Shown one piece after another: positions 5,169 through 8,690 of a stretch of DNA of 8,690 bases. The stretch is from Butyrivibrio sp. UBA3740 (lineage in GTDB: Bacteria > Bacillota > Clostridia > Lachnospirales > Lachnospiraceae). Under the pieces are notes generated by a model. The model saw only the letters and a list, made by a program, of their open reading frames with translations, searched no databases and had not been told where the DNA came from. A program made the position numbers and the translations under genes. Position 1 is the first letter of the stretch. Each line of letters starts with the position of its first letter. The DNA lies in the NCBI GenBank assembly GCA_002372465.1, contig DFGW01000119.1:1-8690 (forward strand), in the 5' to 3' direction.

Positions 5169-6947
5169 AGTAATAATGCTATTGACGCTAAGATGCTTTC
5201 CAAGATGTTCTTGACCGGTGCCAAGAACCTGGATGCCAAGAAAGAGTGGATCAACGAGTTAAATGTATTCCCTGTTCCCGATGGAGATACCGGAACCAAT
5301 ATGACCATGACCATCATGTCTGCGGCAAAAGAGGTTCAGGGCCTTGGCGATACTACAGATATGGGTGCGATCTGTAAGGCCATATCTTCAGGCTCACTAC
5401 GTGGGGCAAGAGGTAACTCGGGAGTTATTCTTTCCCAGCTCCTTAGAGGTTTTACTAAAGTCGTAAAGGAACAGGATTCTGTCAATGTAAGAGTTCTTTC
5501 AGAGGCTTTTGACAAGGCTGTTGAGACTGCATACAAGGCAGTAATGAAGCCCAAGGAAGGTACAATCCTTACCGTTGCCAAGGGCGCAGCTGAGAAGGCT
5601 CACGAGCTTTCTATGGAAGGCTGTGATGATATCGAGAGGTTCTGTAACGAAGTTATTGACTATGCTGAGGTTGTTCTTTCAAAGACTCCCGATATGCTCC
5701 CTGTTCTTAAACAGGCAGGTGTTGTGGATTCAGGCGGACAGGGACTTGTTCAGGTTCTTAAGGGAGCCAGGGACGGATTCCTTGGTAAAGAAATCGATCT
5801 TTCCATCACAGAAGAGGATGTAACTCCCGGTGCAAGATCCAAAGCGAAGGAGCCCCAGAAGGAAACCGATATCAAGTTCGGTTACTGTACTGAGTTCATA
5901 GTTCTTTTGAATAAGCCTTTAAATGTTAAGCAGGAGATAGATTTCAAGGGCTTCCTCGAGTCCATCGGTGACAGTATCGTAATGGTTGCTGACGATGAGA
6001 TCTGTAAGGTCCATGTTCATTCCAATGATCCGGGACTTGCAATTCAGAGAGCTCTTATGTATGGTCAGCTTTCCAATATGAAGATTGACAATATGTGGAT
6101 GGAGCACAGAGAAAAGCTCTTCCATGAGAATGACGACGGATCCTGGTCCGAGATTCAGACTGAGATCAACGGAGCTGCCGAGCTTACACCTACCTATTCC
6201 AAGGGAGATGATATTCCTCTTGGCGACAGGGTAGATATGAATGACAGCGAGGAAGAGGTTCCTGTAGGCCCCAGGAAGGACGTTGGATTTGTTACTGTTT
6301 GTGCCGGCGCAGGTCTTGCTGATATCTTCAGAGGTCTTGGTGTTGACTACGTAATTGAAGGTGGTCAGACCATGAATCCTAGTACAGCAGACATCCTGGA
6401 TGCAGTTGCTAAGGTAAATGCTGATACTGTAGTGGTTCTTCCAAATAATAAGAACATTATTCTTGCAGCCAACCAGGCAGCTATCATGTCTGAGGACAGC
6501 GAGGACGGCAAGAAGATCGTGGTTGTTCCAAGTAAGACAGTTCCTCAGGGCATTACAGCAATCATCAATTTCGTTCCGGATGCTCCTCTAGATGCCAACA
6601 TTTCTTCTATGACAGAGTCACTTTCAACGGTTTCAACCGGAGAAGTTACCTATGCTGTCAGAGATACTGTTATCGATGATGTAACCATCAAACAGGGCGA
6701 CTACATGGGAATCGGCGACAAGGGAATCCTTGGAGTAGGCAGTGACATTGCTGATGTGACCTATGAAATGCTGGAGAAGATGATGTCTGATGAACTTGAG
6801 CTCATCAGTGTCTACTACGGAGACGAAGTTAAGGAAAGTGATGCGCAGGGTCTTAAAGACAGGATCATGGAGCGCTTCCCAACCTGCGATGTAGAGCTTC
6901 AGTACGGCGGACAGCCAATTTATTACTATATAGTTTCTTGTGAATAA
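5166..6947 (+). CDS. fakA: Fatty acid kinase catalytic subunit FakA (DAK2/YloV family)
   Basis: 593 residues, slightly longer than the roughly 550 usual. FakA phosphorylates fatty acids held by a FakB (DegV-family) carrier, making acyl-phosphate for PlsX/PlsY phospholipid synthesis in the cytoplasm. The N-terminal DAK2-like kinase domain (about 1-205) has the nucleotide/Mg site NVFPVPDGDTGTN (33-45; Asp39, Asp41, Thr42, Asn45), LRGARGNSGVILSQLLRG (78-95), GTILTVAKGA (132-141) and VDSGGQGL (187-194). The middle domain (about 235-318) has GYCTEF (Cys241) and CKVHVHSNDPG (His283, His285), which by position match the Cys/His/His zinc site I recall for Staphylococcus aureus FakA. An acidic low-complexity linker (about 320-368) leads to the C-terminal FakB-interacting domain, starting GFVTVCAGAGL (374-384). 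The start is TTG behind AGGAGG. It follows asp23 by 28 nt. No fakB is in the window, so its carrier must be encoded elsewhere. Confidence 0.93.
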   Translation: MSNNAIDAKMLSKMFLTGAKNLDAKKEWINELNVFPVPDGDTGTNMTMTIMSAAKEVQGLGDTTDMGAICKAISSGSLRGARGNSGVILSQLLRGFTKVVKEQDSVNVRVLSEAFDKAVETAYKAVMKPKEGTILTVAKGAAEKAHELSMEGCDDIERFCNEVIDYAEVVLSKTPDMLPVLKQAGVVDSGGQGLVQVLKGARDGFLGKEIDLSITEEDVTPGARSKAKEPQKETDIKFGYCTEFIVLLNKPLNVKQEIDFKGFLESIGDSIVMVADDEICKVHVHSNDPGLAIQRALMYGQLSNMKIDNMWMEHREKLFHENDDGSWSEIQTEINGAAELTPTYSKGDDIPLGDRVDMNDSEEEVPVGPRKDVGFVTVCAGAGLADIFRGLGVDYVIEGGQTMNPSTADILDAVAKVNADTVVVLPNNKNIILAANQAAIMSEDSEDGKKIVVVPSKTVPQGITAIINFVPDAPLDANISSMTESLSTVSTGEVTYAVRDTVIDDVTIKQGDYMGIGDKGILGVGSDIADVTYEMLEKMMSDELELISVYYGDEVKESDAQGLKDRIMERFPTCDVELQYGGQPIYYYIVSCE

Positions 6948-6954
6948 GATATGT

Positions 6955-6981
6955 AAAGCCGGGCAATTTTAGTCCGGCTTT
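6955..6981 (+). terminator. Hairpin between fakA and recG, possible weak terminator or attenuator
   Basis: AAAGCCGG (6955-6962) pairs perfectly with CCGGCTTT (6974-6981) around an 11-nt loop, 7 nt after the fakA stop. The tail is TTTAACTTT, short on T, so termination is probably partial. The hairpin ends only 6 nt before the recG ribosome binding site, so it could set the recG level rather than isolate it. Confidence 0.6.
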
Positions 6982-6987
6982 AACTTT

Positions 6988-7003
6988 AGGGGTATAAGTT
7001 TTG
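6988..7003 (+). promoter_or_regulatory. Ribosome binding site fixing the TTG start of recG
   Basis: AGGGG (6988-6992) lies 8 nt before TTG at 7001. This start puts the conserved RecG opening ITELKGIGEKT at residue 10, as expected, and no ATG lies nearby in frame. Confidence 0.65.
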
Positions 7004-8690
7004 GGGAAAAGAGAATTATCAGAAAACATCACTGAATTAAAGGGCATAGGGGAAAAGACCGGAAAGCTGTTTAATAAGGTCGGGGTATATACCTGCGGTG
7101 ATCTTCTTAATTATTTTCCAAGGGGATATGATCTTTTTGATAAGCCGCTAAAAGCCTGTGAGCTTAAGGAAAATGTCATATGCGCTGTTTCGCTTACTAT
7201 AATTGGCAATATCACCAAGAGGCGTGTGCGAAATCTCTCCATCGTTGCCTTTGAGGCAGCTGACGACACCGGCCGGGTTAAGATGGCTTATTTTAATGCA
7301 CCTTATCTGGCATCTTCCTTAAAGAGCGGAACAACCCATATTTTCAGGGGGATGGTCCGGAAAAAGGGAAATTTCTTTTCCATGGATCATCCCAAGATGT
7401 ATAAAATCGAGGAATATGCTTCTCTGATGGGGCATTTGCTGCCAAGATATCCCCTTACAAAGGGCCTTAGCAATAACATGGTTATGAAATCCGTAGAGAA
7501 GGCTTTTTTAAGCGTAGGAAATCTTGAAGAATTTGTGCCAAAAGAGATCCTTAATAGGCTCGATCTTATGGAATACTTCAAAGCACTTCGCTGCGTTCAT
7601 TTCCCTGATAACGGGGCCTGCCTCGAGGATGCCAGGAGAAGACTTGCCTATAATGAGTTTCTTTTGTTTGTACTAAGGCTCAGGCTTTTAAAACAAACCT
7701 CAGAGGAAGTTGTTAATCAGAACCCCATGATAGAGGTTTCTGACGTGGAAAGGCTTTTGGAAAAGCTTCCCTATAAGCTTACCGGGGCACAGCTTCGCGC
7801 CTGGGAGGACGTTAAAAATGACCTTTGCGGCGGATATGTGATGAACAGGCTTATTCAGGGCGATGTGGGAAGCGGAAAGACCATTCTTGCCCTTATGGCT
7901 CTACTTATGTGTGCTGCCAACGGTTATCAGGGAGCAATGATGGCTCCAACGGAAGTACTTGCAGCCCAGCATTTTGAAAGCTTTAAGGAGATCATTGGCA
8001 GGTACGGACTTACCAGTCTTAAACCGGCTCTTTTAACCGGGGCTTTATCCGCCAAGGACAAAAAGGAAGTACAGAGGCAGATAAGCGAAGGTGAGGTAAA
8101 CTGTATTATCGGAACCAATGCCCTTGTGCAGGAAAAGGTTGTATATAAGAACCTTGCCCTTGTTGTAACAGATGAGCAGCACAGATTTGGAGTAAGGCAA
8201 AGGGGAGCTCTTGCCGGAAAAGGTCTTAGCTGCCATGTCCTTGCCATGAGTGCAACCCCTATTCCAAGGACTTTAGCCATTATCCTATATGGAGATCTTC
8301 ATATTTCCATCGTGGATGAGATGCCCCTTGGCAGGCTTCCTATCAAGAACTGTGTTGTGGGGACCTCCTACAGGCCTACAGCTTATAAATTCATAAACGA
8401 TCAGGTATCTAAGGGCCATCAGTGCTACGTCATCTGTCCCATGATCGAAGAAGGGGAGCTGGATGGGGTTGAAAATGTTATGAGCTACACCCAGATGTTA
8501 AAGGCAACCTTACCTGATTCTGTGAATGTGGCAATGCTCCATGGAAAGATGAAACCAAAGGAAAAAGACGACATAATGGATGCCTTTGCCAGAAGAGATA
8601 TTGATGTTCTCGTCTCTACCACAGTCATTGAGGTTGGTATCAATGTTCCCAATGCCACAGTGATGATGATAGAGAATTCCGAGAGATTCG
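7001..8690 (+). CDS. recG: ATP-dependent DNA helicase RecG, 5' part, cut by window edge
   Basis: 563 codons are present of the roughly 680-690 usual; the rest lies beyond the right edge. RecG is a monomeric double-strand translocase that remodels stalled forks, R-loops and Holliday junctions. The N-terminus has ITELKGIGEKTGKLFNKVGV (10-29), then DLLNYFPRGYDLF and the OB-fold wedge domain (about 60-150, including FEAADDTGRVKMAYFN) that splits the junction. Helicase domain 1 has the TGAQLRAWEDV Q-motif-like stretch, Walker A GDVGSGKT (287-294, Lys293), APTEVLA, DEQHRFGV (391-398, the Walker B box typical of RecG) and SATPIPRTLA (417-426). Helicase domain 2 starts with LGRLPIKN and has HGKMKPKEKD and STTVIEVGINVPNA, ending at ENSERF. 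No frameshift or stop is seen. It follows fakA by 53 nt with a hairpin between. This matches the yloU-yloV-recG order of Firmicutes, without the sdaAB/sdaAA genes found between them in B. subtilis. Confidence 0.96.
   Translation, partial: MGKRELSENITELKGIGEKTGKLFNKVGVYTCGDLLNYFPRGYDLFDKPLKACELKENVICAVSLTIIGNITKRRVRNLSIVAFEAADDTGRVKMAYFNAPYLASSLKSGTTHIFRGMVRKKGNFFSMDHPKMYKIEEYASLMGHLLPRYPLTKGLSNNMVMKSVEKAFLSVGNLEEFVPKEILNRLDLMEYFKALRCVHFPDNGACLEDARRRLAYNEFLLFVLRLRLLKQTSEEVVNQNPMIEVSDVERLLEKLPYKLTGAQLRAWEDVKNDLCGGYVMNRLIQGDVGSGKTILALMALLMCAANGYQGAMMAPTEVLAAQHFESFKEIIGRYGLTSLKPALLTGALSAKDKKEVQRQISEGEVNCIIGTNALVQEKVVYKNLALVVTDEQHRFGVRQRGALAGKGLSCHVLAMSATPIPRTLAIILYGDLHISIVDEMPLGRLPIKNCVVGTSYRPTAYKFINDQVSKGHQCYVICPMIEEGELDGVENVMSYTQMLKATLPDSVNVAMLHGKMKPKEKDDIMDAFARRDIDVLVSTTVIEVGINVPNATVMMIENSERF

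Noticed and set aside
7927..8280. Minus-strand open frame of 117 codons inside recG
   Set aside because: It is antisense to conserved RecG helicase motifs and has no recognisable domain.

Overview
The window reads as a chromosomal segment of a low-to-mid GC, strictly anaerobic Clostridia-type Firmicute, most likely a Lachnospiraceae member (Butyrivibrio-like). The reasons are a giant 2-hydroxyacyl-CoA-dehydratase-activase type protein, a zinc-type L28, strong AAGGAGG ribosome binding sites, and the Firmicute gene neighbourhood rpmB / asp23 (yloU) / fakA (yloV) / recG. The family assignment is an inference; there is no rRNA here to settle it. I see no mobile element, CRISPR array, tRNA or rRNA.

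Layout. (1) 1-2076, minus strand: the first 692 codons of a large acyl-CoA dehydratase activase-related protein, with two tandem ASKHA ATPase modules and the start of a DUF2229-type region, cut by the left edge. (2) 2077-2175: a divergent promoter region in which the two -10 elements overlap in one palindromic ATTATAAT. (3) 2176-4292, plus strand: three tightly packed genes. They encode a rhomboid-fold membrane protein that has lost catalytic residues and carries a C-terminal Cys/His zinc-binding tail, a degenerate sigma-70 homologue that keeps regions 1.1, 1.2, 2.1-2.2 and 3 but lacks the usual -10 recognition residues and all of region 4, and an unrecognised basic 138-residue protein overlapping the sigma gene by 4 nt. 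(4) 4293-4389: a shared bidirectional terminator between convergent genes. (5) 4390-4575, minus strand: rpmB. (6) 4576-4774: divergent promoters. (7) 4775 to the right edge, plus strand: asp23/yloU, fakA and the first 563 codons of recG, with a hairpin between fakA and recG.

How the genes fit together. The rpmB to recG block is a familiar Firmicute housekeeping neighbourhood: translation (L28), exogenous fatty-acid activation (FakA with its Asp23-like partner gene) and DNA repair (RecG). The dehydratase activase belongs to anaerobic radical dehydration chemistry. The three-gene block between them is the unusual part. A pseudo-rhomboid, an RNA-polymerase-binding-like sigma relative without promoter-reading parts, and an orphan basic protein look co-transcribed and bounded by their own promoter and terminator. 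Their joint function is unknown and is the best candidate in this window for something undescribed.
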